NCBI GenBank assembly: GCA_035610835.1 | Contig: CM069455.1 | Location: 15,559,266 to 15,623,265, forward strand | Direction of reading: 5' to 3' | From: Ophiura sarsii | Taxonomy: Eukaryota > Echinodermata > Ophiuroidea > Amphilepidida > Ophiuridae | Length of the DNA stretch: 64,000 bases | In this document: positions 13,201-28,200 of the stretch, piece by piece | Layout: each line of letters opens with the position of its first letter | Numbering within the stretch: the stretch's first letter is position 1 | Notes under the pieces: generated by a model | What the model was told of the DNA's origin: nothing | Database searches by the model: none | Seen by the model: the letters and a program-made list of their open reading frames with translations, nothing else | Position numbers and translations under genes: made by a program

Positions 13201-16200
13201 TAGAGCAAACTGGTTCATTCAAATCATTGTTTTTATTGAAGATCTAGATGTCTTCTGCTTCAAAACAATCACTTTTGTGGGGGGTAACCTGCATTTTGTT
13301 TCGCTACGTGCCAATGATATTCTATCTTAGGTACGACAGACTGCCTTTATCTTAAGATCAGAGATTCTAGCTCTAAATTGGTGGAAACAGTGAAGTCGTG
13401 TAAAATGATACCATTCAAGAAAAAGCTGGAGATTTTGGGCCTAATGTGGAGGAAATAACCTACAAATGAAAAATAATGAAACAGTTAGGTACATTTACAG
13501 CATTTATTACCTTTTCTAGGATGTTAAATTTAGACTTATGGTGGGGTCAATCTTAATTTCAAACACTGCCGTGTAATGTCAGAATGCAAAATATGATTTG
13601 GTGGTGTGTACTCCTAAGAGTCCAAATGTAGGACAAGATCATCTTATAACACATCTTAAATCCAACCGAAGACTCAAATACATGAAGATAAAGAGTTAAA
13701 CTGAATTGTGAGGTATTTAATTTTCATTTATTTCATTGATTTGTTAACAAAACAAAAACTTTAAAATATCCAAACTTTACGATTTGTATTTCATGTTTTA
13801 GGCCAAGTGATTTTCAATAATCCACAACTTTGGTTAGGAATGTGATATAACATTGACATTGGTACCAAAATGTCCCTTATATTATACATATTGTCCCTGT
13901 TCTGTCAAAACCTTGTATGTATTTCCGGCCCTTCAGCATGTATAAAGTGAAACAGCCAAACGATTATACATAGGAAGTGTTGCTTTATACATATTCAGGA
14001 ACAAGAGTAATTCAAGGTTTTAATAGATGTGTATTGGCCCTTGAACATGTTCAGACCAAACTGTCCAAAGGTTATACATAGGAAGTATTACTTTATACAT
14101 GCCTAGGGGAAGGATGTAGCTATACGGCTTTGACAGAACAGTGATGATATTATAATGATAAAGATGACTCCATATTCATTATGTTCCTCATTGTGCCTCA
14201 TTTACTCTCATTGTGTCACAGATATTTAACAATTCACAAAAAAGTGTTAACAATTGTCAAAATGTGATCAAAATCATATGCGCAAAATTTACACTGGACC
14301 TTAGAAAATAAGGCTTTTTTTTTTTTAAACCTGTTTAGCGTCCCCTTCCACTTTCTTTTTGGGTCCACTTTAATTTCCTTTTATTTCAGTCATAACTTTT
14401 TTCTTCAGGTGTTTCAGAGTTTAAAATGTTTGTAACAAGTTTGTATCTTCCTAATATGCATTTTAAACAAGTTTTGTAGTGACCAACCCCTCAGAACCAT
14501 GAAATAAAACAGATTAAAAAGGGCCTCCTCCTTTTTTAGGTTCACAAAGTTTATCCCTAATCGAGGCAATTTTGTACCTAAAGTGGAAAAAATAAAAAAT
14601 AAAAAGGGCCTCCTCCTTCCTGTTTTGGACAAAGTCAGGACGCTAAACAAGGTTTTTTTTACCTAAATGCCTGAAAAGTATATAGTATCTTATCACTGAA
14701 TCTGTTTTGTCTTTGGTCTACCCTGGTACTTTTGAACTATTAATGTGATGTACATAAAAGTATACATTTTTGGAAAGGAAATGAGTCAGAGAATCCATTT
14801 CTGGTATCAAATTGCACTAAAATTGCTGAATTAAAAAAAATGAATGACTTTATATAACACGCCACCTCCCCATCTGTCCCGCAACTTACCACCAAGTTCA
14901 GTGGTGCCCCATTCCGTTTAGATTGATCAATGTCACTAGGCCCACCAGACACCACCGCAGCCATTGTCGACGGGCAAGATTCCATGAAGTACGTCGACAA
15001 CCCTTTGTCATTGACGGCGCCGATAGAAATTGAGCGAATATCGCTCACGTAGCCGTCGGCGCTGCAGTCGTCCTGTTCCCCACCGTTGCCGGATGCCCAG
15101 ACGAAGATGTTTCCTTTGCCTCCGCGACCCTGGTGTAGGATTTTTCGAAAGAGATATTGATAACCGGATAAAGAGATATGGATAACCGGACTACAGTACA
15201 GCTCGAAATAGAGTGCACGATATCAACGCACATCAGTGCAATGTCAGTGCAATATCATTGCAATATCATTGCAATGTCATTGCAATGACAGTGCACTAAT
15301 CGGATTACAATTTGCAATGTCATTGCAATGTCAGTGCAATGTCATTGCAATATCATTGCAATGTCATTGCAATATCATTGCAATGTCAGTGTACACTCTA
15401 TTTCGAGCTGTACTGTATCTAACTGTGCACATGATTGGTTAACTACAAGATATATTCATTAGAATAACCAATTCAAATACTGCATCTACACAAATTTCAC
15501 TCCAATTTTTATCAGTGATAAAATGATTCCAATAATGTCTCTGATTGGAACAACTGATGTATCCATTGTTGATTAGTCGGTTATGCCCTTCCTGGTTAAC
15601 AGGCTTTCCCTCTCTTGCCCCTTCAAATTGAAGACCCTAGTTATAGTCACAACAGCCGAGCGTATTGTTTTTGAAGTGTCACCGTTACAGCATTTTCAAT
15701 TACATAACATTATTTTGTATCTGAAAAAGCACATCTAAAAGCCCCCTCACCCACCCTGGAAAAACTTCACTTATTTTATATTTATATCAGCTTTACCTCC
15801 GTAACCCCTGTTTCCAGAGCTTGGGCAGTTAGCTTGTGTGGTCCGCGAAAGTTGTTGCCGTCATCCGGCGGACCCCAGCAGCAACTGTAGATGTCAATGT
15901 GCTGGTTGTTCCAAGTCAAGGCTGAAGCCTCCATGGCATCCGTCACGGGGCCATCAAGCATACGCATCCCTATAGTGGGGGAAATAGTGTGTTTATAAAA
16001 TTGCTACTTTTTTCTGACAGACTGAACCCAGTCAGTAATAATTACCACCTGAGCACTACCTTGCCTATTATACAGTGCTTATGATTGGTTAATTACAAGA
16101 TACATGTATACTATACTCATTTGAATAGCCAATTAAAATACTGCTTCTCAACGAATTCATTCAAATCTTTAACAAGGATACAATTATTCTAACAATGTCC

Positions 16201-19200
16201 CTGATTGGTGCAACAAATGATGCATACATCTTTCTGACCAATCGGTCAAGGGGTTAAGTGATTCTGTTATAGGTGAGGAGGAGGAGCATTCCATATGAGG
16301 TATGTTGATGATTTATATGACCTACAATCCTGGCCAATATTTGTACAACACTTTTTCCTGTACCATGAAATTCAGCCCCTCTCCCCCGGGTTCAATGTTC
16401 AAACATGATTGTTGGATTAGGTGATGCCAGGGAGCACTGCTCCCGGGAAATAATGAGCAGAATTGGGGAAATAATGCCACTAGTGGAAAAAGAAAAAGTA
16501 TTGGGGAAAAGGGTGAAAAAAGATGAAGAGAAAAAAATGAAACTTTGGGGGTTATGAGCTGTGGTTGCAGGTATACTAACGTGTTTATTGTTTTATTGCT
16601 TTTCCCCAGTGGCGACGCTACAGGGGGCAAGGGGGGCGGCATTTCTCCAAAAGATATTTTTGTGCCCCCACCCCAAAAAAAAATTATATTTAGTTAAAAT
16701 TAGAAAATAAATCTACAATTTTAGCACAAAAAAATCGCGCTTCGCACACATTTTCTTACTAAATTCGACAAAGTGTGAACATTTTAGCGTAAAATGCCAT
16801 ACAAAAAATGTGCGCGCTTCGCACAAATTTCTTCTTTTTTCATGCCCCTAGCAAAAGTTCTTCTCAAATGTCAAATTATTATTATGGTACTGGTAGATCT
16901 AAAGAACACCCCAGCTAACATATGATATTGTAATCTGATTTTTATCAAACCTGTAAGTGTAGGTGGGGAAATGTAAAGCTCAAAACCTTGCTCCTGGGGA
17001 AGAAACAACTTTGTGCAACCCTGGATGCCGGAAGGAGTCACAATTGCCCAGTGGGATGATGGGGAGTGATTGATAGTGAGCAAACGCTGACCAGAATGTT
17101 AAGAAATTCTGCCCACTTTTCGGCCATGTTTTTCCTCTTCAATTTGGTCTGCTATTTTCAAGATGGCGGCCATATAGTGAGACGTGGGACCCAGTATACA
17201 CTACTACTAGCTTCGGGAACTTTGAAATTTGACCTTACTTAGTAACTACAATGATTTTGTTTCTAAACTAATTGTTTGCTTCTTTCTTTCTTTCTCTTTC
17301 TCTTTCTTTCTTTCTTTCTCCCTGTAAAGTGCAGACTTCATGTAAACGAAGAATGACGCACTGCGTGGTGTGTGCATGCGTCGTCGCATCGACGACTAGA
17401 TGCAAAAGGTGCAAAATTTGTACAATGTGCAAGTAAAAACTGGTAGAAGCTGGAGCTACTTAAGTGGTTTCCTCAATGCAGACTTGAAGGCATCAAGGGA
17501 TGGGTATGCAGCTGGATCTTTAGGGAGGATATTCCAATCCCTGATGGTGTGAGGGAAGAACGAGCTGGTGTAGACTGAAGAGAGGGTGTGGGGAATGAAA
17601 AACCGAGAGTTGTGACCTCTGGTGGAAGATGAGAGGGGAGTGAGATGCTGCTTCCAATCAATGTCGACCAAGTCGTAACGAATCTTGTACATCATTACAA
17701 GCCGGCTCTGGAGTCGTCTGTCTTGGAGACTGGGCCATTTGAGGGTGTTTAGCATGTCAGAAACTGAACTCCTCTCTGTACCTTCTCTATCTTCTGTATG
17801 TTTCTCTTGGTGTGTGGATCCCATACTGAGGAGGCAAACTCGACAGACGGCCTGATGGAACGTGGTGTAGGCAACTTCCTTCACTTTCGGGCCGCAGTGG
17901 CTAAGGTTGCGTGACAGGAAGGCTCTTGTACCATTGGCTTTTTTGGTGATGGCATCAACGTGGGAGTTGAAGTTGAGTTTGCTGTCCAAGTGAACGCCAA
18001 GGTATTTGGCGGACGTGACCACATCTAAGACTTGTCCATGCACAGTGTAATCAGATGTTATAGGATTCCTCTTGTTAGTGATGTGAATGACCTGGCATTT
18101 GCTGGCGTTGAACTTCATGAGCCATTTCCTTTCCCAGACTTGGAGGGCGTCAAGATCTTCTTGGAGTTTACTGCAATCAGCAGTGGAGGAGATCTGGCGG
18201 TATAGGACACTGTCGTCAGCAAACAATCTGGTAGTAGAAGATTTGACACATTGGGGTAAGTCATTAATGTAGATCAAGAACAGTAAGGGTCCTAAGACAC
18301 TGCCTTGCGGAACTCCAGATGTCACTGAAGATTGGGAGCTTTTTTGTCCGTCAACGAGCACTACTTGAGATCTGGAGTGTAGGAAGTCACTGATCCATTG
18401 GTAGGTGTTACCATGAATGCCGTAGTGATCGACTTTCAGCAAGAGGTGGCGGTGAGAAACCTTGTCGAATGCTTTCTCGTAGTCTAGAAGGATAACATCG
18501 GTTTGTGATTTGTTGTCAATTCCTTTGACCAGGTCTTCTAAAGTGACTATCAGTTGGGTATCACATGAACGGCGTTTTCTAAAGCCATGCTGGGCGTCTG
18601 AGAGGATGTGATGATCCGTTAGGTGACGAATGATGGCGCAGTGAATAATGTGTTCACATAATTTGCACAGCACTGATGTTAAAGAGATAGGGCGGTAATT
18701 TGCTGGCGCAGACCGACTTCCTTTCTTGAATAGAGGAACGATGTTGGCTTTCTTCCACTGGGAAGGGACTCTACCTTGATCAAGTGAAGCTTGGAAAAGT
18801 AGGGTGATTGCCGGAGATATCTCAACAGCTGATTCTTTCAAGAGTTTGGTCGGGATGTTGTCTGGACCTGTAGCAGTGAAAGGCTTCAAGTTCTTCAAAA
18901 GCTTGATGATCCCATTCTGAGAGACTGTTATGTTGTCCATAGGGGGATGCTGGGCATCTGGTAAATCAGGGAGGGGAGACCCATCATCAGTGGAGAAAAC
19001 TGAAGTGAACTGTTTGTTTCTTCTTATATCATTATGTTTATAAGTTATTGTTCTCATGCTATTTTTGTATCTTTGTAGGTGCTTTGAGCCTCCGGGGAAT
19101 GGCGTATCACAAATACTTGTCTGTATGTATATATGTATGTATACAGTACTTGCACGGTACAGATGGAACCATTGAAAGCGAGGCTCTCCCCTCACCACGC

Positions 19201-22200
19201 ACTATCACGCCACACTGCGTCGGTGGTTTCAGACAGGTTTTTGCATCGCGTAATGCGATTGGTCAGGCCGATAAGAGTGGAGAGCCTCGCTTTCATTTTA
19301 AAATGGCGATTGCGTTCAAGTAGCGTATAATCCCTTACCTCCAATACTGGCCTCAAATGCCACTCCTACACCACACACGCTGTTATTAGACGCAGCTGCC
19401 ACTTCACCAGCGCACTTTGTACCATGGCTACATATAAACAAAATATAACAATTTATTGCATATGAAATTGTCCCATATACTGTAAAAACGAAATTTTGCA
19501 GAATACTTTATATTATGCTAATTGAAAATTAATGCTATTTTTAGCGGGTATTTAATTTTGCGAAACCTGGAAATTTTACTGTTACTTTCAATGCAAAGTT
19601 GTCAGTTTCGCGGCTATTTAATTTCATGAATCCACATCCCTCCCGAAATTAAATCCCTCACGAAAGTTAATCCCTCGCGAAATTAAATCCCTCACAAAAT
19701 TTTGTGGTTTAACAGTACTCTGGCCTCAAGGTTATTTGACCTGATGCAACACCCAAACCCTAACATGCATATACCACTACTTCTGTCGTGCGCTGCACGA
19801 CCGATAACTTTGAGTATGATGATAACCGTTCCTATTAGACGGAAAGAATTATGAAAATTAGAAATAATTATTATTGTTTTGTTGTTGAATTTGAATTCTA
19901 ATTATTCCATGAAATGTATACTTAATGTTTAAAAAAGAAAACACATGATTTTAGCTGAAATATAATTTTACGGACAGATTAACACACACGTTGCATGCGC
20001 GGGTAAAAGCAGACTTATTAGTAATGAAACCCCTACTCTAAATTGTGCAGGCTTCTAGCAAAAAATCTAGTAATTGACCTCGGGTTCATATTCATATATG
20101 TTAAAATAAACTGTTTGTGTTAAAACATATCGAAATTTGATAGACTTCATCGCGAGCTATCTTGATTTACAGTGATTTGAACATAGAATATATAGCATAA
20201 AATAACAAAACAATTAATATTTATAAAGCGTTATTCCATCTAGATCATAGAGCAGGCGACACAGAATCCAAATTAGCATGGAAAAAGCATGCAAGTCTAT
20301 GGGGGAGCGAATTAGTGAGATCCCTTATTCCCTTGACCCAATTTAATTTAATCAACCTGTAGTTGATTGGTAGACGCTGATTTCCACTCGACAGAATGAC
20401 GTTGTTACAACAAATATAGGCTCTCTTTTGATGCTATTCGGCCATGTTGGATTACATTGAACAGTGGGACTCGAACCCCAAACCATGTAGGTCCTATGTG
20501 TATTACATGTATATACATTCTCCTCTGCGGCACAGATGCCAGACCTACCTTGGATTACAATGGGATTTGAACTCTTAGCCTGGCCCACTAATTAAAATGT
20601 TTAAACATTTTGTACTTAGGACCTAATCAATTATGCAAATGGCAATTAGCCAAAAGCCAACATATGTGTTTAGCTCTCCATGTGTACTACCCATGTACCA
20701 AGTCCCATCATCATAGCTCATCTCATCTATCCACAAACTTTACTTTGCATATTCTAAGCATACATAATTATACATAATTAGGAAATTACATGGCAACTGG
20801 ACTTGAAGAGAAAAAAGATTTAAAAAAAAAAGTTGTTGCCAAAGATGTTGGTTTTATGCTCCTTTGACCTATCATATCTGGGCAACCGAATGTCCGATTG
20901 AAATAAGATTTTCAGTTCCAGAATCGTCTGACCATGGGCTAAAAAAATATTTGATTTTAAAGGAAATCTCAATTGTTGACTATTACTTCTCTATCATACT
21001 TGGCACTTGAGAAGTGTGTGAAATACTGGATTTGAACTATCAGATCTGTGAAAACCCGTCGGATGTCGCAAAATGTGAACTAGGGATAATGGGTAAAATA
21101 AAAAATAAATAATAAATAAAAAATAAAAAATAAAAAACTTTTTTCTTTTTTCTAGATTTTTTTAAAGAAAATTAGTTTCCAATACTTTGTGTCATCATCT
21201 TTCATGAAATTTCACCTTCAAAAATTTACTTAAGTCAATTTTATTATTGACCTTACATTGTATTGAATTATGTATCTTTTTTGGCCTGTTTTCATGATTT
21301 CTTGTTTTGTAGACATCGCAATCATCATTCACTCATAACTTTTTTTGTTTTGTAGTGATCGTAGAAAAATGATCGAAACAGTTCTGTAATCAGCACAGTG
21401 TTAGCTTTCTTATAATATAAATATCTCCAATATGAAAAATGCCACCATGTGGTGGGTTTTCACAGATCACATCACAATTGTCCTTGTTAGCTTAGTTGGT
21501 AGAGCAGAGCGTCCATTCCGGAGGTCCCAGATTCAAATCACTGGTTCACATTGTGTCAAGTCGACCGCATACTCACTCATTTTCGGAGCCTTTTTCGGGT
21601 GAGTCATCCGGATGAGGATTGTGATCAGTTTCGCTGGAGTCATTCTGGAAATCGTGGCTGGCTTCCATATCCTATTTTGACAAGATAATATTCAAATGGA
21701 ATTTAAATAGGGGATACATGCAAAATATACAATGTGTAATGAAATTGAGAAGACATCTCATTATCTCTTTGATTTGAGATATTACATGTGAAGATTTACT
21801 GAAGATATATGTCAAAAACCAAAACAAAGTCTGTTTTCTATTTTAGCATTTGGTTTTTCTACACAGACTTGGTGTTGCAATAGGCAGATGACGATTGGGG
21901 ATGCATGCTTCAATTGATGAAGGCAGTCCATACATATACCTGTCACACTATCCTGCGTGTTCAAAACCCAAATGTGAAAATGAAAATTGCACTTTATTTG
22001 TCTCATTCTTTTCAGTGTTGCATTCTTAATTATTAACTTATCTTTGCAAAAAATATCTCAAATTGAAGAGGAGAAATGAATCCATAATTTTGTAATTGAA
22101 TATTTTGAAGTTGGGAACTATGTTTTTAGAATAATAAGCGTATTTAGAACCTGGTAAGTTACCTTTATAAACACTGTATTCAAATACTGTTTGTACAGTT

Positions 22201-25200
22201 TATCTTTCATTTGTTTCTTTTATTGCATGTGATAGACACCATTCAGAATAGTCAGCTGCCATAAGACCATACAAAGAAGAAGGTTTCTCTCAGAAACATT
22301 TTGCAAAAAAGCTAAGTGCTGTGTGAATTTTTATTTATTTATTCTTATTAGAAAAAAAACTGAGGTATGCAATTTTTGTTGTTGTTGTTGTTAATCCAAG
22401 CTTACAGAGAACTTCTTTTTTTTTTTAATCAACAAAAAATTCAACAAAAAAACCAAAAAAGAAAAATGTTGGGCCTCATTTCACATACCAATGCGCGCGG
22501 GCTTCTCAGACAAACCTTCTTTGTTTGGCCTAAGTACCTTCTTTGTGAAATGATGAAGTTCCAGAATCAGATCGAGTATAACCTAGGTTATGAATAGTCA
22601 GTTTGTATTTGTTTGTATAACTCACAAAGTTAGGCGCCAGATCTGGATGAGTTGGGTCCACACCTTAAAAGAGAATGATAAAAGAAAAGTCAGTTGAAAT
22701 TACTATTTTTGAAGATGAGGCAATGAAATAAAATAATTAATACAATTAAAGGTTGGTGGCCCAATTTGGTTAACATTCTACATTTGTAATACATACAGGG
22801 TGAGTCAAAAAAAAGTTTACCCTAATTGAAAAAATCTAAAAAAATATTTCTGACCACAAAATCAAGACAAACAAAACTTTAAATGATTGCGCCATTTCTT
22901 TGCTACCATCTGGAATAAAATCACGCTATTTGATGATACCGTTAAGTAATTATGACTATTTCTGTACAGGACCTGTTTTTTCACCTAAAACACGGTTTTT
23001 AATTTCGAGCTTAATAATGTTTACTAGGATTATGATGTAAAGCATTACACATCTTGTTTATTAAAATAATTAAGTAGACAATAGACTGGTTCAAAATTGT
23101 CTCCTAATAGATTAAAACAATAGACAGCTTTAAGGCCTATTTATGACACAATTACCACACTTTAATCATTTCATAACAAAGGAATTGATCCTTTCGCTGT
23201 CGGTTTTGTAATATTTTATTGGTCGTATCGTATGAAATATAACGGTCAAGATCTAGAAGCGTGTTCGGACCTTAAATTGGTCACTTTTATTCAAAACAGC
23301 GTAAAATAAGTTTCCCTCAACCAATCTAAACCAGATAAAATTCATATTAAAGCTAATTAATTTGTCTTCATAGCGTAGTAAATTGTTTTGAAAACAAACG
23401 AAAACTTTTTTCTAAAAAATATCGCTGAAGTTGAGTAAACTTTTTTTTGACTCACCCTGTATAAGAGGACCTGTCGTTTCGATTCTAACAGAATCTTTAT
23501 CGAAGGTAAGTTTTTTTTGTGGATAAGCAGTTTGCATTAAGCTTTTACATTATATTTTACATTTGTATGCAGTAATGGAAATACCCCCATGAATGTCAAC
23601 CCAGGATAGACGATCATTGTGTATCGCAGCTCTATTCATAATATTGGGTGTACTGATCATAATAGTAATGTAGTATTGCTTTATTCCATAATTTTTAAAA
23701 GGGATTAAAATCATGTACTGACCAGGTGACAGACATGCTTAGCAATGCAGAGGTCTGTGGTTCAATTCCAACAAGGATCACTTTTATTTTGGTTTATTTC
23801 CTTTTGTAAAAGTTAGGGTTAGAAATATATTCCAAGTCCAAAAGTGTGTAGTTCCTGACCTAGACAACCACAGGTACACAGTCATGTGGGTATTTCCATT
23901 GCTGCATATGTATACACTAGCAACCAAAAGTATTAGGACACTTGGTTATTGTGTCGAAATCATCCCATGCATGTATTACATTTGGAGTGTAATATTTCAC
24001 TACGAGTTGAACAAATGTGTTGCTGAATCTCTTCTCATTAATAAATTCATGTTTCGTAAAACATCTGCTTTCCATTGAAAATAGCTCATGAATAATTCAT
24101 CAACCTCATTATTTGTATGCACTAATGGAAATACCCACATGACTGTCAACCCAGGATAGACGATCATTGTGTATCGCAGCTCTATTCATAATATTGGGTG
24201 TACTGATCATAATAGTAATGTAGTATTGCTTTATTCCGTAATGTTTAAAAGGGATTAAAATCATGTACTGACCAGGTGACAGACATGCTTAGCAATGCAG
24301 AGGTCTGTGGTTCAATTCCAACAAGGATCACTTTTATTTTGGTTTATTTCCTTTTGTAAAAGTTAGGGTTAGAAATATATTCCAAGTCCAAAAGTGTGTA
24401 GTTCCTGACCTAGACAACCACAGGTACACAGTCATGTGGGTATTTCCATTGCTGCATATGTATACACTAGCAACCAAAAGTATTAGGACACTTGGTTATT
24501 GTGTCGAAATCATCCCATGCATGTATTACATTTGGAGTGTAATATTTCACTACGAGTTGAACAAATGTGTTGCTGAATCTCTTCTCATTAATAAATTCAT
24601 GTTTCGTAAAACATCTGCTTTCCATTGAAAATAGCTCATGAATAATTCATCAACCTCATTATTTGTATGCACTAATGGAAATACCCACATGACTGTCAAC
24701 CCAGGATAGACGATCATTGTGTATCGCAGCTCTATTCATAATATTGGGTGTACTGATCATAATAGTAATGTAGTATTGCTTTATTCCGTAATGTTTAAAA
24801 GGGATTAAAATCATGTACTGACCAGGTGACAGACATGCTTAGCAATGCAGAGGTCTGTGGTTCAATTCCAACAAGGATCACTTTTATTTTGGTTTATTTC
24901 CTTTTGTAAAAGTTAGGGTTAGAAATATATTCCAAGTCCAAAAGTGTGCCCCCCTTTTTGAGACCCTGTGCAGCACATCCCTACCCAAAAAAAAGTTGAG
25001 TGCCCCCCCCCCCCCACCCGGGGTTGGGTTGCTTTGCTGATAAAATATTAGTAATGAATGAAATTAGTTAAATACACAAATGAAAATGACCAGTCAGATT
25101 GAAGCGTCATTCTCCTAATATTATTAGTTTAAAGTCAAATTTACTTCATTCATTTATTACACTTGATTCTTTATTCATCTTAAAAATAAGAGGGCAATTT

Positions 25201-28200
25201 AGTTTTTATTTTGATACCCATCCAAATTATCTGTACTTCCGGAATCATAGCACCCATACCGCCTGGGCACAATATACACAGTTCAATTCATTTCATCATA
25301 ACTTGGCATTTTTGTCGAGATAATCTGACTCTGAATTAACTAAATATGTGATGCAATCTGTGAAAACCCGTCGGATGTCGCAAAATGTGAACTAGGGATT
25401 ATGGGTAAAACTAAAATTTAAAAAAAAAATTAAATTTATTTTATTTTATTTTTTGTTAGATTTAAAAAAATTAAAATTAAATTCCAATACTTTGTGTCAT
25501 CATCTTTCATGAAATTTCACCTTCAAAAACTTACTAAAAGTCACTTTTATTGTTAACATTATAATGTTATTCTATTGAATTATGTATCTTTTTTGGCCTG
25601 TTTTCATGATTTCTTGTTTTGTAGCTTTTTATGACATCACAATCATCATTCACTCATAACTTTTTTTGTAGTGATCGTAGAAAAATGATCGAAACAGTTT
25701 TGTAATCAGCACAGTTTTAGCTTTCTTATGATATAAATATCTTCAATATGAAAAATGCCACCATGTGGCGGGTTTTCACAGATCGCATCACATATATCAA
25801 TGTGAACAACTTAAATCATTGAAATATTGTCATAAATGTTTTCCTTTTAAATAATATTGTCTCAAGAATGTCCCAAAATTCATTTAACAAACTTTTAAGA
25901 ACTTTCCATTAATTGTATAACCTTAGAATACCATAAAGCTAACACAGTAGTTCAAGATTCCCAGTGTTTTCTCTCAATTTGCAGCTTGCAAGGTGTCCTA
26001 ATACTTTTAGTTGCTAGTGTATGAAGACACATCATAATACAGTCATATTCCAAAATGTGGGTTTTGTAGTTTGTCATAAAAACCACTGGTTTTATGACAA
26101 ACTACAAAATACACTTCATATCTGGCCATTGAACTGTGCAGACATCTAGGGTGGAACGTATACTCCTTTTGGATATAATTCACCACTTTTTCACTTAAAG
26201 GATCCTAATCCTAACTCACCGTTCTATGTTTTTGCCTGGATCGGGGGGAGGGGGACAAAGTATGCAATTTTACCCACAAATCCACGGCCAGTATTACTTA
26301 ATTGGAATGGGCAATGTTAGAACATTTCTGGATATGATGAAAGATTAATTTTGTTCTTCCAATCCAATCCCAATATTGTGTGGTACAAATTAATGCAATA
26401 GGAGCAACATGGAACTTTCGACAAGTGCATCATTTTTCGACACAGTTGATGCAAATATGCTTCACCAGTCATGCCACCCCCCCCCCCGCCACCCCCCCCC
26501 CCCCCCCGCCACCCCCCCCCCCCCCCCGATAACCAACCCCAGGTACACCACTGCAAGCGATCTTCTTACTCCAATTTGTACAGTTATCAATCTGATGGTA
26601 GTTAGGGTATGTTTAAACTCAACAACAAGCAACTCAGATTTGTGGAAAATAGAATCAAAACAATAACAAACCCGGGGGTGGATATGAGGTCATGGGGATG
26701 TGCCCCCAAATAGGGTCCCATTTTTCACCCATCCGGCAAACAATTGACCCCTTTTCATAGTCATTTTTGGTAAATTTATAGGTCTAAATCCTGCAATTTG
26801 CTGTTTTTCACAGAAATTTTAGCAAAATCTGTCAAATATGTAGGAAAATTATGGGTCCATTTTCCCCCGAAAATTGGTAAATATGCTTTGGGCAATTTTT
26901 ATTTTGCTGGCGGCACATCCCTCCCAAAAATGTATCTGGGTGACCACCCCCCTCCCCGATACAAATAATGCCATACGATCCAAGTACTTTCCAGGAATCT
27001 TCAGTTAGGCCTTAAAATAAAAAGTTTGATTGGCGTAACCCGACCGACCCTATTTTAACTGCCGACCCTAAACATTTTTTTCTTTTTTCTTTTATTTTTG
27101 GTGTGAGAAAAAGAAAAAAACAGTGAAAATGTGTATTTGTGCCATTTGTTTATTGTCTGTATGGTATATGTGTGCTGGTATATAAAATTTCATAGACGTT
27201 TTATAGATTTTAAAAAATCAAAAAAACAAACAAACAAAATCCGACCTACCTACCCTATTTTTTCCCTATGTTACGCCAATCAAACTTTTTTTTAGGCCTT
27301 ATTTAGATATGAAAAACAAATGTTATATTTTCAGAATTAGTAATAAGTAAATTGGTTAATAATAATAATTAGAAATGTGGAAGTTTGTTATAAATATAAA
27401 AATGCATGGTTTACCGGGGGAGGGCACTCAACCTATTGGGTAGGGGTGTGCCTTCCAGGGTCTCAAAAATGTGGGCTTTCGAGCCGAGCGGATTTTTAAT
27501 TTTAAAAAAGGGTCTTAAGAGCTGATGCAGGTTCAAAAGTGGGGTCTTAAGAGCGAGTAGAAGAGGTTGAAAAGGGGGTCTTTAGGGCGGCACATACATA
27601 TACCCCTTTCTGATGTTAGTGCCCCTGCCCCCTGGGCTTGCTGCTTCATACCCCAGCTGGCAATGCCCCTAAAGGCTTACTAAATCCAGATCGTCTCACT
27701 TTGCTTAAAGAAGGTTTCCAGCAAGCACATCATTGCCCATTATGTTAGAAAAGTAATTATCGCGCCTAAATTGCATAGTTATATTGAACAAAACATCATA
27801 TTTATTATAAAAACGAATAAACACTGCCATCGCTCGCTCATACATGCAATTTTTAAAACTTGCTGTGATATAAAATACCGATTTCTATGAAGTCATATTT
27901 ATACAATGCACTTGCGCAAATTTGAGCACCAAAAACCATGACATCATCGAAATCGGCTTTAAATCACAAAAAAATTATAAAAATGGCAGTTTTTATTTGT
28001 TTTTCATGATGAGGGTAATGTTTTGTTTAATATAATTATGCAATTAAGGCTTGATAATTACTTTTCTAACATATAATGGACAATGTTGTGCTTGCCGGAC
28101 ACACTCTTTAATAATTTTTGAATTCTGTATATTTATTATAGCTAAGGCCAAATTAAATTAATTGTTTGTCTCAAAGCTCCTCTCCTGTTGTAAAACTAAT

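Larger units (their letters stand above)
17276..19065 (-). mobile_element. 5'-truncated LINE with GAAA tail
   Basis: A non-LTR retrotransposon copy in the same orientation as the host gene, in intron 7. It comprises the reverse transcriptase frame described separately, about 110 bases of 3' untranslated sequence with a perfect 7-bp hairpin (17380-17396), and a GAAA/GAGAAA microsatellite tail at about 17276-17322. The 5' end near 19065 stops at the linker before the reverse transcriptase. No endonuclease or ORF1 is present. Confidence 0.85.

Noticed and set aside
21480..21560. Possible tRNA gene
   Set aside because: A and B boxes are present, but the acceptor and anticodon stems do not pair properly; SINE head preferred.
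23884..24628. Two identical 64-codon frames suggesting duplicated genes
   Set aside because: They lie in the 550-bp tandem repeat at the edge of a mariner-type element, with no protein similarity.
26409..26666. Proline-rich 85-codon frame
   Set aside because: Arises from poly-C tracts.
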